Below, one piece after another: positions 49,384 to 58,762 of a DNA stretch of 64,000 nucleotides (position 1 is its first letter; the number at the start of each line of letters is the position of its first letter). Under the pieces are notes generated by a model. The model worked only from the letters and a program-made list of their open reading frames with translations. It did not search any database and was not told the DNA's origin. Origin of the DNA: Clostridiales bacterium. Lineage in GTDB: Bacteria; Bacillota; Clostridia; Christensenellales; CAG-138. Location of the stretch: the NCBI GenBank assembly GCA_004554165.1, contig SFNQ01000006.1, positions 1 through 64,000 of the forward strand, in the 5' to 3' direction. Made by a program: the position numbers and the translations under genes.

Positions 49384-50745
49384 ATGGAAACGACCTATCT
49401 ACGCTCAATTGTGGAGCATTTTTACCGGCTGCCCTATGAGGCGCTGGACGAGAGAACCGTGCATCAGGTCCGGCGCTGCTTTATGGACTATCTGGGCTGC
49501 GTGATCTATTCTGCAAAGCATCGCTGCTGCCAGCCGCTTGTGGAGCTGATCTGCGACTTTAGCCCGCAGGGGACCAGCGGTCCCTGGGGCAGCGGCAAGC
49601 GCATCAACGGCGCGGGCGCCGGCGCCGCAAACGCCTGCCGCGCCTCGTCGCTGGAGCTGGACGACGTATCCGGCGTCAACGCGTCGGTGCATGCCGGCGT
49701 ATATGTCTGGTCCGCCGCCATCGAGGCCTGGAAGGTCAGCCGCTGCGATATGAAAACCTTCATCCGGGCCATCGTGTTCGGGTACGACGTCTGCATTCGC
49801 TTCGGCATGCTGGCCGGAGAGAGCGTGCGCGATTTCGGGCTGCATGGGCCGGGCATGTGCGGCAGCTTTGCCGCAGCGGCGGCGGCCGGCATGATCGCCG
49901 GGCTGACGGCCCGCCAGACGGAGCAGGCGCTCTGTATCGCGGGCTCGCTTTTGCCGCTTTGCCCCTTTGTCAGTTTCATCGAGGGCGCGGATTCCAAGGA
50001 TATGTACGGCGGCTTTGGCGTATTCCAGGCGCTGTTTGCCGTTGAGGCTGCAAAGCGTGGCCTGACCGGGCCAACGGGGCTGCTGGAGGGGCCGAAGGGG
50101 ATCGGCGGCTTTTTCCGCCTGAAGCGCGGCATGGACATCCCGCCGGGCAGCGAGTATTTCATCAACTCCATCGCCTTCAAGCGTTTTTCCGCCTGCTTCT
50201 CGGTGCATCCCGCCACCACTGCGGTATTGGAGCTGCTGGCGGAGCATGACGTAGACCCGGAAAGGATTGCCAGAGTGCGTGTGGAAAGCTACCCCTATTC
50301 CTACGCTTTGAGCAGGGGAACGGAGGCTACCCCGCTCAACGCGGCCTCGGCACGGCTGTCGCTGCCGTACTGCACGGCGTTCGCCCTGTATGAGCGTGGC
50401 CTCGGCCCCGAGGCCTTTACGCCGGAGAGCCTGGAAAACGGGAAATACAGGGCCCTTGCCGAAAAGATTACCATTGAGAATCACGAGGAATACGGCGCCG
50501 GCCCCTACGGCGTGCGCGGCAGCATCGTTACCGTGACCATGGAGGACGGAACCGGGTTTTCCAAAGAGGTGCTGGATTCCGGCTGGGACGGCGACGTGCC
50601 GGATGCCATGCTGGAGGGAAAATTCAGAGCCCTGTCCGCCTGCGCGTTTGACAGCGCCGCGCAGGACCGGCTGATTGCGGATCTCATGCATCTGGAAGCG
50701 CCGGAGAGCCTTCCGCGGATTCTTGCGGCGCTGAGCGGACTGTAA
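49384..50745 (+). CDS. MmgE/PrpD family protein, copy 1
   Basis: The 453-residue protein belongs to the MmgE/PrpD family (2-methylcitrate dehydratase, cis-aconitate decarboxylase, iminodisuccinate epimerase and many unknowns), acting on carboxylic acids without metal. Features: FMDYLGCVIYSAKHR, NGAGAGAANACRASSLELDD (the AxxNA..H/LxxDD motif, here with DDVSG), HAGVYVWSAAIEAWK, VFGYDVCIRFG, GFGVFQALFAVEAAKRGLTGP, SFKRF-like AFKRFSACFSVHPATTAVLEL. It starts at ATG 49384 (GGAGGG upstream), 52 bases after the transporter. It is paralogous to the gene at 51066 with identical length. The exact substrate is unknown. Confidence 0.9.
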   Translation: METTYLRSIVEHFYRLPYEALDERTVHQVRRCFMDYLGCVIYSAKHRCCQPLVELICDFSPQGTSGPWGSGKRINGAGAGAANACRASSLELDDVSGVNASVHAGVYVWSAAIEAWKVSRCDMKTFIRAIVFGYDVCIRFGMLAGESVRDFGLHGPGMCGSFAAAAAAGMIAGLTARQTEQALCIAGSLLPLCPFVSFIEGADSKDMYGGFGVFQALFAVEAAKRGLTGPTGLLEGPKGIGGFFRLKRGMDIPPGSEYFINSIAFKRFSACFSVHPATTAVLELLAEHDVDPERIARVRVESYPYSYALSRGTEATPLNAASARLSLPYCTAFALYERGLGPEAFTPESLENGKYRALAEKITIENHEEYGAGPYGVRGSIVTVTMEDGTGFSKEVLDSGWDGDVPDAMLEGKFRALSACAFDSAAQDRLIADLMHLEAPESLPRILAALSGL

Positions 50746-51065
50746 GCGCCGCGACGGGCGGAGGGCCGAAGAGGCCGGTTTGGAGCGGAGCTGCTGGCGG
50801 AGGATTGCGGCGAAGCATGACGGCCTGCCCCTTGCCGCTTTCCGGAAGGAGACGCTGAAAAGCGGGCGATTGCGCCGGCGACGAAGCGGCCGATTGCAAG
50901 GCGTTTCCTGCTGAACGGGGAAGCGCAGGAAGAAAACCGGAAAACACGCCGGAGCTTATCCTGAAGCCGGAGCAGCAGGAGGAGGTCTCCTGGCCGTTCC
51001 GGCGGCGCGGGACGCTGGCCCGGCCGCTTGCCGCAGCGGGCAGATCACTTTGAACGGAGGCTCAA
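50746..51065. other. Spacer between the two MmgE/PrpD genes
   Basis: 320 bases on the GC-rich strand without a supported gene. A short frame near 50960-51050 (LKPEQQEEVSWPFRRRG, then a stop) looks like decayed coding sequence. GGAGG lies six bases before the next ATG. Confidence 0.4.
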
Positions 51066-52427
51066 ATGACGCGGACCTATTGGGAGAGGATACTCGATTA
51101 TTACGAGGCGCTTCCCTTTGAAGCGCTGGACGCGGCCACCGTGCATCAGGTCAAGCGCAGTTTGCTGGACTATTACGGCTGCGCGGCCTATACGGCAAAG
51201 CACCGCTGCGCGGACGGCATGGTGCAGCTCATTCTGGATATGAGCGCGCCGGGGGAGCACAGGGTTCTCGGCGAGACGCGCCGCGCCGCTCCGGCGGCTG
51301 CGGCCTGCGCCAATGCCTGCCGCATTTCCAATATTGAGATGGACGACGGATCCGGCATCAACGCTGCGGTGCATCCGGGCCTCTATGTCTGGACGGGTGC
51401 GCTGACTGCCTGGCAGACCCGCCCCTGCGACATGCGGACGCTGATTCGGGCCGTGGTATTCGGCTACGACGTGAGCATGCGCATGGGTATGCTGGCCGCA
51501 AAATCCGTCTCCCGATATGAACTCCACGGCCCGGGCTTTTCGGGCGCGCTGGGCGCGGTGGCCTCCGGGGGCATGGTGCTGGGGCTGAACAGGCGGCAGC
51601 TGGAGTCCGCCTTCGGCATCGCGGGCTCACTGCTGCCGATGTGTCCGTTTATCAGCTTTATCAAGGGAACCGATTCCAAGGATCTGTACGGCGGCTGGGG
51701 GCTGTATCTGGCGATGATGGCTCTGGAGGGGGCGCAGCGCGGCCTGACCGGTCCGGCGGATATCTTTGACGGCGTGAAGTCGCTTTCCGCCTTCTTCTCC
51801 GACGATCGGGGAAAGGATGCCGCCATGGGCCGGCCGTATTACATCAACGTGATCGGCTTTAAGGAGTTTCCCGCCTGTCTTGCGGTGCATCCGGCGCTGA
51901 TCTGTATTCAGAATTTGTTCGGGGAAAACCAGTTTCAGGCGGCAGAAATCGAGCGCGTTGTGGCCCGGGTCAGCCCGTCGGCGTACAAGCTCAGCTGCGG
52001 CGCGCCAAAGCAGCTTACGCCCACGGCGGCGCGGCTGTCCCTGCCCTATACCATTGCGGCTGCGCTCTCGGAGGGCGCGCTGCGGCCGGAAGCCTTCACG
52101 CAGGAGCGAATCGATGAAAACCGCTATGCGGCGCTGATGCAGCGGATTACCATCGTTGAAAACCCGGAGTACGGCGAGGAGGCGCAGGGGATTCGCGCCT
52201 GTGCCATGACCATCCGCCTGCGGGATGGGCGGGAGCTGTTCTCCGAGGCGCGGGGCATCCGCTGGTGTGACGAGGGCGCCACGGACGAGGGACTGATTCA
52301 AAAGTTTCATCTGCTGACGGAGGGCGTTTTCACGGAGCAGGAGCGCGCCCGCACGCTGCACGATCTCATGCATCTGGAGGAGGGAGGGGCGCTGCCCCGG
52401 CTTCTGTCCGCGCTGTACGCCCTGTAA
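51066..52427 (+). CDS. MmgE/PrpD family protein, copy 2
   Basis: The 453-residue paralogue of the gene at 49384 shares its motifs position for position: LDYYGCAAYTAKHR, NACRISNIEMDDGSGINAAVHPGLYVWTGALTAW, VVFGYDVSMRMGM, SLLPMCPFISFIKGTDSKDLYGGWG, GFKEFPACLAVHPALICIQ. The tandem duplication suggests either two successive steps, two stereoisomeric substrates, or a heteromer. GGAGG lies six bases before the ATG. The substrate is unknown; see copy 1 for known activities in the family. Confidence 0.9.
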   Translation: MTRTYWERILDYYEALPFEALDAATVHQVKRSLLDYYGCAAYTAKHRCADGMVQLILDMSAPGEHRVLGETRRAAPAAAACANACRISNIEMDDGSGINAAVHPGLYVWTGALTAWQTRPCDMRTLIRAVVFGYDVSMRMGMLAAKSVSRYELHGPGFSGALGAVASGGMVLGLNRRQLESAFGIAGSLLPMCPFISFIKGTDSKDLYGGWGLYLAMMALEGAQRGLTGPADIFDGVKSLSAFFSDDRGKDAAMGRPYYINVIGFKEFPACLAVHPALICIQNLFGENQFQAAEIERVVARVSPSAYKLSCGAPKQLTPTAARLSLPYTIAAALSEGALRPEAFTQERIDENRYAALMQRITIVENPEYGEEAQGIRACAMTIRLRDGRELFSEARGIRWCDEGATDEGLIQKFHLLTEGVFTEQERARTLHDLMHLEEGGALPRLLSALYAL

Positions 52428-52471
52428 TCGCCCATGGAGGCGGAACGGTAGAACAAACGGAGGAACAGACG

Positions 52472-53647
52472 GTGCGCTACATTTCGGAAACCCTGTCCAC
52501 GCCGGTTCGGTACGACTGCGATGTGTTTGTGGCGGGCGGCGGAATCGCCGGCGTGTCCGCGGCGCTGGCGGCGGCCCGGGAGGGGGCGCGGGTGATTCTG
52601 GCGGAGCGCGGCTTTTTCCCCGGCGGTCTGGCCACGGCCGGCCTGATTGCCATCTATCTGCCCATTGCGGACGGCAAAGGCCGTCAGGCCAGTTTCGGCA
52701 TTGCCGCGGAGCTGCTCCGTCTGGCCGTGGAGCACGGCGCGGTGGATCGCTTTCCGCAGGCCTGGCACAGAGAGGGGATGACGCCGGAGGATTGCGCGAA
52801 GAACCGGCGCATCTCCGTCCAGTACAATCCCAACGTTTTTGCCATCCTTCTGGAGGAGCTGCTGCTGAAAGAACAGGTGCGAATTCTGTATGGAACCACG
52901 GTTTGCGGCGTGGTAACGGCGCGCGACAGAATTACGGAGGCTGTCGTTGAGAACAAGTCCGGCCGCAGCGCCGTCGCAGCGGGCGCGTTCGTGGACGCCA
53001 CGGGCGATGCGGACCTGTGGACGTTTGCCGGCGCAAAAACCCAGGATGCGCCGGAGGGAAACGCGCTGGCCGCCTGGTATTATTTTCACGATACAAAGGG
53101 CGTACAGCTGAAAATTCTCGGCGCTGCCGACGGCCCGGAGGAGGAAACCGGCCTCGTGCCGCAGCGGTTCCGGGGGACGGACGGGGAGGAGCTGAGCCGG
53201 TTCATGCAGCTTTCGCACAAAGCGGTCATGCAGGATGTGGCTGCGCGGCGGCGGGATGACGCTTCGACGGAGCTTGTCTGCATGGGGAGCATTCCCCAGC
53301 TCCGCATGACCCGGCGGATCGTCGGCTGCTACACGCTGGAGGACAGAGATGGGGGAAACGGCTTTCCGGACAGTATCGGTATGGTTGCAAGCTGGCGCAG
53401 CCGCGGCGTGATCTATCAGATTCCCTACCGCACGCTGTATGGCCCCGAGTTTGCCAACCTCATTACCGCTGGGCGGAGTCTCTCGGCAACGGGCCTTCTG
53501 TGGGACTGCTGCCGCGTGATCCCGGCCTGCGCCGTTACGGGTCAGGCCGCGGGAACGGCAGCCGCCATGGGCGGAGATTTCCGCACGCTGGACGTGGGCG
53601 AGCTCCAGCGCCGCCTGAAACTGCGGGGCGTCAAGCCCTGGCTCTGA
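52472..53647 (+). CDS. FAD-dependent oxidoreductase (FAD_oxidored family), copy 1
   Basis: The 391-residue flavoprotein starts at GTG (GGAGG eight bases upstream). Dinucleotide-binding motif CDVFVAGGGIAGVSAALAAAREGARVILAE near the N-terminus, then GFFPGGLATAGLIAIYLP, a central VDATGDADLW motif and a C-terminal FANLITAGRSLSATGLLWDCCRVIPACAVTGQAAGTAAA, typical of the PF12831-type FAD-dependent oxidoreductases. These oxidise or reduce small organic substrates; the partner is unknown. A paralogue follows 180 bases downstream. Confidence 0.9.
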   Translation: MRYISETLSTPVRYDCDVFVAGGGIAGVSAALAAAREGARVILAERGFFPGGLATAGLIAIYLPIADGKGRQASFGIAAELLRLAVEHGAVDRFPQAWHREGMTPEDCAKNRRISVQYNPNVFAILLEELLLKEQVRILYGTTVCGVVTARDRITEAVVENKSGRSAVAAGAFVDATGDADLWTFAGAKTQDAPEGNALAAWYYFHDTKGVQLKILGAADGPEEETGLVPQRFRGTDGEELSRFMQLSHKAVMQDVAARRRDDASTELVCMGSIPQLRMTRRIVGCYTLEDRDGGNGFPDSIGMVASWRSRGVIYQIPYRTLYGPEFANLITAGRSLSATGLLWDCCRVIPACAVTGQAAGTAAAMGGDFRTLDVGELQRRLKLRGVKPWL

Positions 53648-53827
53648 TGAAAAACGGCGCGGCGGGGCCCGCCTTTCTAAAGGGGAGGGACGCCGCAGGG
53701 GCGGGGGCAGGGCCTGCCGCCCGCCGGTAAAACATGCCGCAGCCGCCCCTGCGCAGGGCGCTCCGGCGGCTTGGGAGCAGACGGTTGCCTTATGCACCAC
53801 CAAAGCGTATCAGGGAGGAAGCTGGCC

Positions 53828-55036
53828 ATGGCTGTGATTGAGGAACGGCTGGAAACCCCGGTTCTTGGCGAATACGACGTTATCGTTGCAGGCGGCGGCG
53901 TGGCCGGGGTCTGCGCGGCGGTGGCCGCAAAGCGGGCGGGAGCGGGGCGCGTGCTGCTGCTTGAAAAGGGGGTACTCCTTGGCGGCCTTGCCACGCAGGG
54001 CCTGATTGCGCTGTACGAACCCCTGTGCGACGGCCGGGGGCGGAAGATTACCTTTGGCATGGCGGCGGAGCTGATGCAGCTCTGTATGCGCTACGGCCCG
54101 GATACGCTGCCCGAGGCCTGGCGGGGCGATCCGGATACGGCCCCGCCGGAAAGCGGCCGCTACCGCTCTTTTTATTCGCCCGCCATCTTTGCGCTGGCTC
54201 TGGATGCGTTCGTGCAGGACGCGGGGGTGGAACTGCTGCTGGATACGCAGGCTGTCCGCCCGGTGATGGAGGGAAGGCGCTGCGCGGGCCTTGTGGTGGA
54301 GAACAAGACAGGCCGGGGCTTTTACGGGGCCCGCGCCGTGATCGATACCACGGGCGATGCGGATCTCTTTTACAGGGCGGGCGCGCCCTGCGTGGCCGGG
54401 AAGAATTTTCTGACCTGTGTGGCCTACCGCGCGGATATGGACGCGCTCCGCGACGCCCTTTCCGAGGGCAACATTCTGAAGGCCCGCCGCTGGACCAGAC
54501 TGGGCGCCGGACCGAGGGGAAAGGGGCACCCCGAGGGCGCGCCGATGCTTTCCGGCACCACAGCGGAGGAGGTTACGCAGTTTGTGCTTGCGGGACGCCG
54601 GATGCTGCTGGATTCCCTGCGCAAAGAGGATCGCTTCCGCCGGGATATCAGCGCGCTGCCGGCCATGGCCCAGTTTCGGACAACGCGGCACATTGACGGG
54701 GCGTATACCATACAGGATTCGGACGCCTGCAGGGAGCTTGTGGACTCGGTGGGGGTCATCCCGGATTTTACGCAGGCGGACAGATGGCATGAATTGCCGT
54801 ACCGGGCGCTCTATCATCCGGACTACCCGAACCTCTGGACCGCGGGCCGGACCGCGGCTGCGGAGGGCTGGGCCTGGAGCGTCATACGCGTCATTCCCGG
54901 CGCGGCCTGCTCCGGACAGGCGGCCGGTATGGCGGCGGCGCTCAGCCTCCGTCATGGGGAGACGGCGGCCACGCTGCCCCCGCGCCGCCTGATTGACGCG
55001 CTGTGTGCGGAGGGCGTGCGGCCGCATTTGGGTTGA
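53828..55036 (+). CDS. FAD-dependent oxidoreductase (FAD_oxidored family), copy 2
   Basis: The 402-residue paralogue of the previous flavoprotein starts at ATG 53828 (GGAGG nine bases upstream; the longer upstream frame lacks a site). Motifs correspond: YDVIVAGGGVAGVCAAVAAKRAGA, VLLGGLATQGLIALYEPL, VIDTTGDADLFYRAG, YPNLWTAGRTAAAEGWAWSVIRVIPGAACSGQAAGMAAAL. As with the MmgE/PrpD pair, the two copies have diverged and may act on related intermediates. The 180-base spacer before it has no gene. Confidence 0.9.
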   Translation: MAVIEERLETPVLGEYDVIVAGGGVAGVCAAVAAKRAGAGRVLLLEKGVLLGGLATQGLIALYEPLCDGRGRKITFGMAAELMQLCMRYGPDTLPEAWRGDPDTAPPESGRYRSFYSPAIFALALDAFVQDAGVELLLDTQAVRPVMEGRRCAGLVVENKTGRGFYGARAVIDTTGDADLFYRAGAPCVAGKNFLTCVAYRADMDALRDALSEGNILKARRWTRLGAGPRGKGHPEGAPMLSGTTAEEVTQFVLAGRRMLLDSLRKEDRFRRDISALPAMAQFRTTRHIDGAYTIQDSDACRELVDSVGVIPDFTQADRWHELPYRALYHPDYPNLWTAGRTAAAEGWAWSVIRVIPGAACSGQAAGMAAALSLRHGETAATLPPRRLIDALCAEGVRPHLG

Positions 55037-55093
55037 ACATCCTGCGGGACAGGACAGATATAAGAAAGAAAGGGAGGCGCAGCGACGACCGCC

Positions 55094-56371
55094 ATGGAAA
55101 AGGATTCCGAACTGTATCAACTCTATACCGGGGTTTTGCGCGAGGAGCTGATCCCCGCCATGGGCTGTACCGAGCCGATTGCCATTGCCTATGCGGCGGC
55201 CCGGTGCCGGGCGCTGCTGGGCTGCCTGCCGGAGCGGTGCCGCCTGGAGGTCAGCGGCAGCATCATCAAAAATGCGAAAAGCGTCATCGTGCCCAACACC
55301 GGCGGCGAAAAGGGACTGGAAACCGCCCTTGCCGCAGGCATTGTGGCCGGAGACGCGGACCGGGAGCTGCAGGTTATCGCGGCCGTGCGGCAGGATCAGA
55401 TCCCCGGGATACGGGCCTTTCTCTCGCAGACGGCGGTTGAAATCACGCCCGCCGGCAACGGCATTGCCTTCTATATCGATGTCACGGAATACGCGGGGGA
55501 GCACAGCGCGCGCGTTGTAATCGCCTATTATCACACGAACATCATCCGCATGGAGAAGGACGGGCGGCTGATCTTTGACAAGAGCGCAACGCAGGCGCCC
55601 CAGTCCCATGGAACGGATCGCAGCCGGATGAGCGTCGAGGGCATCTGGGAATACGTCAACACCGTCGATCTGGCAGAGGTGGAGGAGCTCATCGCCCGGC
55701 AGATCCGGTACAATACGGCCCTGTCCGAAGAGGGGCTCAGAAATCCGTGGGGCGCGCGGATCGGGCGGATTCTCATGGACGAGAGCGGCGGCGATCTGCG
55801 CATGCGGGCCAGAGCCGCTGCGGCGGCGGGCAGCGACGCGCGGATGAACGGCTGCGAGCTGCCTGCCATCATCATCTCCGGCAGCGGCAATCAGGGCCTG
55901 ACCGCGACCATGCCGGTGCTGGTCTATGGGGAGGCGCTTTCCAGCAGCAGGGAGCAGCTCTACCGCGCGCTGGTGCTCTCCGACCTCATCACCGCACACC
56001 AGAAGACCGGCATCGGCAGCATTTCCGCCTTCTGCGGCGCGGTGTGCGCAGGCGTGGGCGCAGGCTGCGGCGTCGCCTATCTGCAGGGGGCGGATTACGA
56101 CGCCATCTGCCATACGATCGTGAACGCGCTGGCCATCCTTTCCGGCATGATCTGCGATGGCGCAAAGTCCTCCTGCGCGGCCAAGATTTCCGCGGCGGTG
56201 GACGCGGGCCTTGTGGGCTACGCCATGTATCGCCACGGCCAGCAATTCTACGGCGGCGACGGCATTGTAAAAAAGGGCGTGGAGAATTCGATCAACAGCG
56301 TTTCGGAAATCGCCCGCGAGGGAATGAAAAAGACCAACGACTGCATCATCGATGTAATGCTGAAAAAATGA
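55094..56371 (+). CDS. CyuA-type L-cysteine desulfidase (UPF0597/SdaA-alpha related)
   Basis: The 425-residue protein belongs to the UPF0597/CyuA family, Fe-S enzymes that degrade L-cysteine to pyruvate, ammonia and sulfide. Signatures: MGCTEPIAIAYAAA, SGSIIKNAKSVIVPNTGG, ISGSGNQGLTATMPVL, SAFCGAVCAGVGAGCGVAYL, MICDGAKSSCAAKISAAVDAGL; Cys in CTEP, CGAVC and CDGAKSSC probably bind the cluster. Its ATGA overlap with the M20 gene and the PatB gene after it points to a sulphur amino-acid substrate. Serine-type dehydratase activity is an alternative. Confidence 0.9.
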   Translation: MEKDSELYQLYTGVLREELIPAMGCTEPIAIAYAAARCRALLGCLPERCRLEVSGSIIKNAKSVIVPNTGGEKGLETALAAGIVAGDADRELQVIAAVRQDQIPGIRAFLSQTAVEITPAGNGIAFYIDVTEYAGEHSARVVIAYYHTNIIRMEKDGRLIFDKSATQAPQSHGTDRSRMSVEGIWEYVNTVDLAEVEELIARQIRYNTALSEEGLRNPWGARIGRILMDESGGDLRMRARAAAAAGSDARMNGCELPAIIISGSGNQGLTATMPVLVYGEALSSSREQLYRALVLSDLITAHQKTGIGSISAFCGAVCAGVGAGCGVAYLQGADYDAICHTIVNALAILSGMICDGAKSSCAAKISAAVDAGLVGYAMYRHGQQFYGGDGIVKKGVENSINSVSEIAREGMKKTNDCIIDVMLKK

Positions 56372-57549
56372 CCAACTACTTTGAGCGGGCAAGAGCGCTT
56401 GGCGGCTGGATCGCCGGGCAGCGGCGCTTGTTTCATGAAAATCCTGAGCTGGGCTTTGACCTGCCCCTGACCACGGCGCATATTATGGAGACGCTGCGGG
56501 AGCTTCAGATTGCCTGCAGTGTCCTGCCGGAGGGCGGGATACTGGCCGAGCTTGGCAGCGGCGGCCCGCCCCGGGTACTGCTGCGGGCGGATATGGACGC
56601 GCTGCCCATGACCGAGTGCAGCGGAGAAGCCTTTTCCTCGCGGATTCCCGGCCGGATGCACGCCTGCGGCCACGACGCGCATATGGCCATGCTCCTTGGG
56701 GCGGCAGCCCTGCTCAAGCGGCGGGAGGGGGAGCTTCGGGGCACGGTGGTGCTCTGCTTTCAGCCGGCGGAGGAGATCATGCAGGGCGCAAAAACCGTGC
56801 TCCCCCGGCTGGACCCCATGCTGGATTTCGGCTTTGCCCTGCACATCTTTCCAACGGAGACGGAGCAGGACGGCAGCATCGCCTGCCCGCAGGGCGCCTA
56901 TATGTCCTCCTGCGACGTGTTCCGCGTTACGGTGCGGGGCGTATCCGCCCACGGGTCCGCGCCCCACGCAGGCAACAATCCGCTGTATCCGGCGATGGAG
57001 ATGGCGCTGGCCTTTTCGCGCCTGACTGCGCAGACGCTGGATTCGCGGGAGACCGGCGTACTCAGCGTTTGCCAGTTTCAGGGCAGCAGCGCGCACAACG
57101 TCATTCCGGATTGCTGCGTCTTTCGGGGTACGCTGCGCATGATGTGCGAGCCGGAGCGGAGGCGGATGCTCTCCAGCATGGAGCGCATCGTTACCGGGAT
57201 CGCTGCGGCGCACGGCGTGGAGGGGGCGCTGGAATTTGAAAACAGCGTGCCGGGCCTTTTCAACGATGAGGAGCTGGCCGAAAAGGCGCAGGCCTGGCTG
57301 CGGGCTGCGGGCGGAGACTGCGTCGGGCCGCTGGAGCGCAGAAAAAACATGGTCAGCGAGGACTTTGCGGAATTTGGCGCGCACATGCCCGTGGTCATGT
57401 TTGAACTGCTCAGCCGGCCGCCGGACGGCGTGTTCCACCCCGGACACAATCCCTGCGTCCGCTTCAGCGACGGGGCGCTCTGGCGCGGCGCCGCAGCCTA
57501 TGCGCAGGTGGCAGAAAACTATCTTGAGGCGTTCGGGAGGGGAAAGTGA
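56368..57549 (+). CDS. M20 family amidohydrolase / N-acyl amino-acid deacylase
   Basis: The 393-residue metallohydrolase is of the M20D type. Metal-site residues: RADMDALPM, HACGHDAHMAMLLG (Cys and His of the typical pair), QPAEEIMQGA, and FHPGHNPCVRF. The family removes acyl groups from amino acids (hippuricase, IAA-amino acid hydrolase, and in Bacillus the deacetylases of N-acetyl-S-alkyl cysteines). The start overlaps the CyuA-like stop (ATGA). Followed three bases later by a C-S lyase gene, so deacylation of N-acyl-cysteine conjugates before cleavage is plausible. Confidence 0.92.
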   Translation: MTNYFERARALGGWIAGQRRLFHENPELGFDLPLTTAHIMETLRELQIACSVLPEGGILAELGSGGPPRVLLRADMDALPMTECSGEAFSSRIPGRMHACGHDAHMAMLLGAAALLKRREGELRGTVVLCFQPAEEIMQGAKTVLPRLDPMLDFGFALHIFPTETEQDGSIACPQGAYMSSCDVFRVTVRGVSAHGSAPHAGNNPLYPAMEMALAFSRLTAQTLDSRETGVLSVCQFQGSSAHNVIPDCCVFRGTLRMMCEPERRRMLSSMERIVTGIAAAHGVEGALEFENSVPGLFNDEELAEKAQAWLRAAGGDCVGPLERRKNMVSEDFAEFGAHMPVVMFELLSRPPDGVFHPGHNPCVRFSDGALWRGAAAYAQVAENYLEAFGRGK

Positions 57550-57552
57550 TTC

Positions 57553-58761
57553 ATGCAATACGATTTTGACGCCATTATTGACAGAAGGCACACCAACTCC
57601 GTCAAGTGGGACGGCGTGGGAGAGCGCCTCGGCAACCCGGACGCCATCCCCATGTGGGTGGCGGATGCGGACTTTGTTTCCCCGGAGCCTGTCCGGCGGG
57701 TGCTGGAGCAGCAGGTGCGGCATGGCGTCTTCGGCTATCCGGCCCGGTCGGAGCAGTTTCAGCGGGCAACGATCGATTGGGCGGCCCGGCGCTACGGCGC
57801 GGCGCTGCAGGCGGACTGGCTGGTGTTCACCATCGGCATCGTCCCCATCCTGTATACCATGGTGCAGGCCGCAACGCAGCCGGGGGACGAGGTCATCGTT
57901 CAGCAGCCGGTGTACCATCCCTTTATGAACGCGGTGCGCGATCAGGGGCGCAGCATCTCCAATAACGCGCTCCTCTACCGCGAAGGCCGCTACGACATCG
58001 ATTTTGAAGACCTGGAGCGGCGGGCGGCAAGGCCCGAAGCAAAACTGATGTTCTTCTGCAATCCGCATAACCCCGTTGGGCGCGCCTGGACGAAGGAGGA
58101 GGTGGACAGGGTCTGCCGGATCTGTCTTGAAAACCACGTGCTGCTGGTCAGCGATGAAATCCACGCGGACCTGACGCTCTTTGGCAGGCGGCATCACTCC
58201 GCCGCCGTGGGAACGCCGGCGTACGAGCAGAACACGGTTCTGTGCTACGCGCCCTCCAAGACCTTCAACATTGCCGGGATTCGCGGCTCCTGCGCGGTAA
58301 TTCCCAACGGGGAGGTGAGAGGCCGCTTCCTCCACCGGCTCAGGTGCAACGACAGCGTGCAGGAGAGCCTGTTCTCCCTGCCGGCGTATGTGGCGGCCTA
58401 TACCCAGTGCGACGATTATCTTGCGCAGCTGCTGCCCTATCTCGAGGGGAATGTCCGCTATCTTGCGGACTTCCTTCAGACGCACATGCCCCGCATCCGG
58501 CTCGTGCAGCCGGGCGCGACTTACCTGATGTGGCTGGATTGCAGCGGCCTTGGGCTCCGCAAGGACGCGCTGTACGACTTCTTTATCAACCGGAGCCTTG
58601 TGGGCGTCAGCCCGGGCGAGGGCTTCGGCAGCGGGGGCGAGCAGTTTGTGCGCATGAACATCGCCTGTCCGAGGGCCACGCTGGAGCGGGCCTGCGGGCA
58701 GCTCAGGCAGCAGTACGCGCTGCTGTTTGACGGAGGGAGAGGGAAAGGTTTGGGAGATTGA
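57553..58761 (+). CDS. PatB/MalY-type PLP-dependent C-S lyase
   Basis: The 402-residue fold-type I PLP enzyme has the MalY/PatB opening MQYDFDAIIDRRHTNSVKWD, PMWVADADF, ITTGIVP-like FTIGIVPILYTMVQA, FFCNPHNPVGRAWTKEEV, VSDEIHADL and the PLP-binding Lys236 in APSKTFNIAGIRGS. It cleaves the C-S bond of cysteine conjugates or cystathionine to thiol, pyruvate and ammonia. Its neighbours (M20 deacylase, CyuA-like desulfidase) fit the same substrate class. An aminotransferase role is less likely. Confidence 0.93.
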   Translation: MQYDFDAIIDRRHTNSVKWDGVGERLGNPDAIPMWVADADFVSPEPVRRVLEQQVRHGVFGYPARSEQFQRATIDWAARRYGAALQADWLVFTIGIVPILYTMVQAATQPGDEVIVQQPVYHPFMNAVRDQGRSISNNALLYREGRYDIDFEDLERRAARPEAKLMFFCNPHNPVGRAWTKEEVDRVCRICLENHVLLVSDEIHADLTLFGRRHHSAAVGTPAYEQNTVLCYAPSKTFNIAGIRGSCAVIPNGEVRGRFLHRLRCNDSVQESLFSLPAYVAAYTQCDDYLAQLLPYLEGNVRYLADFLQTHMPRIRLVQPGATYLMWLDCSGLGLRKDALYDFFINRSLVGVSPGEGFGSGGEQFVRMNIACPRATLERACGQLRQQYALLFDGGRGKGLGD

Positions 58762-58762
58762 G

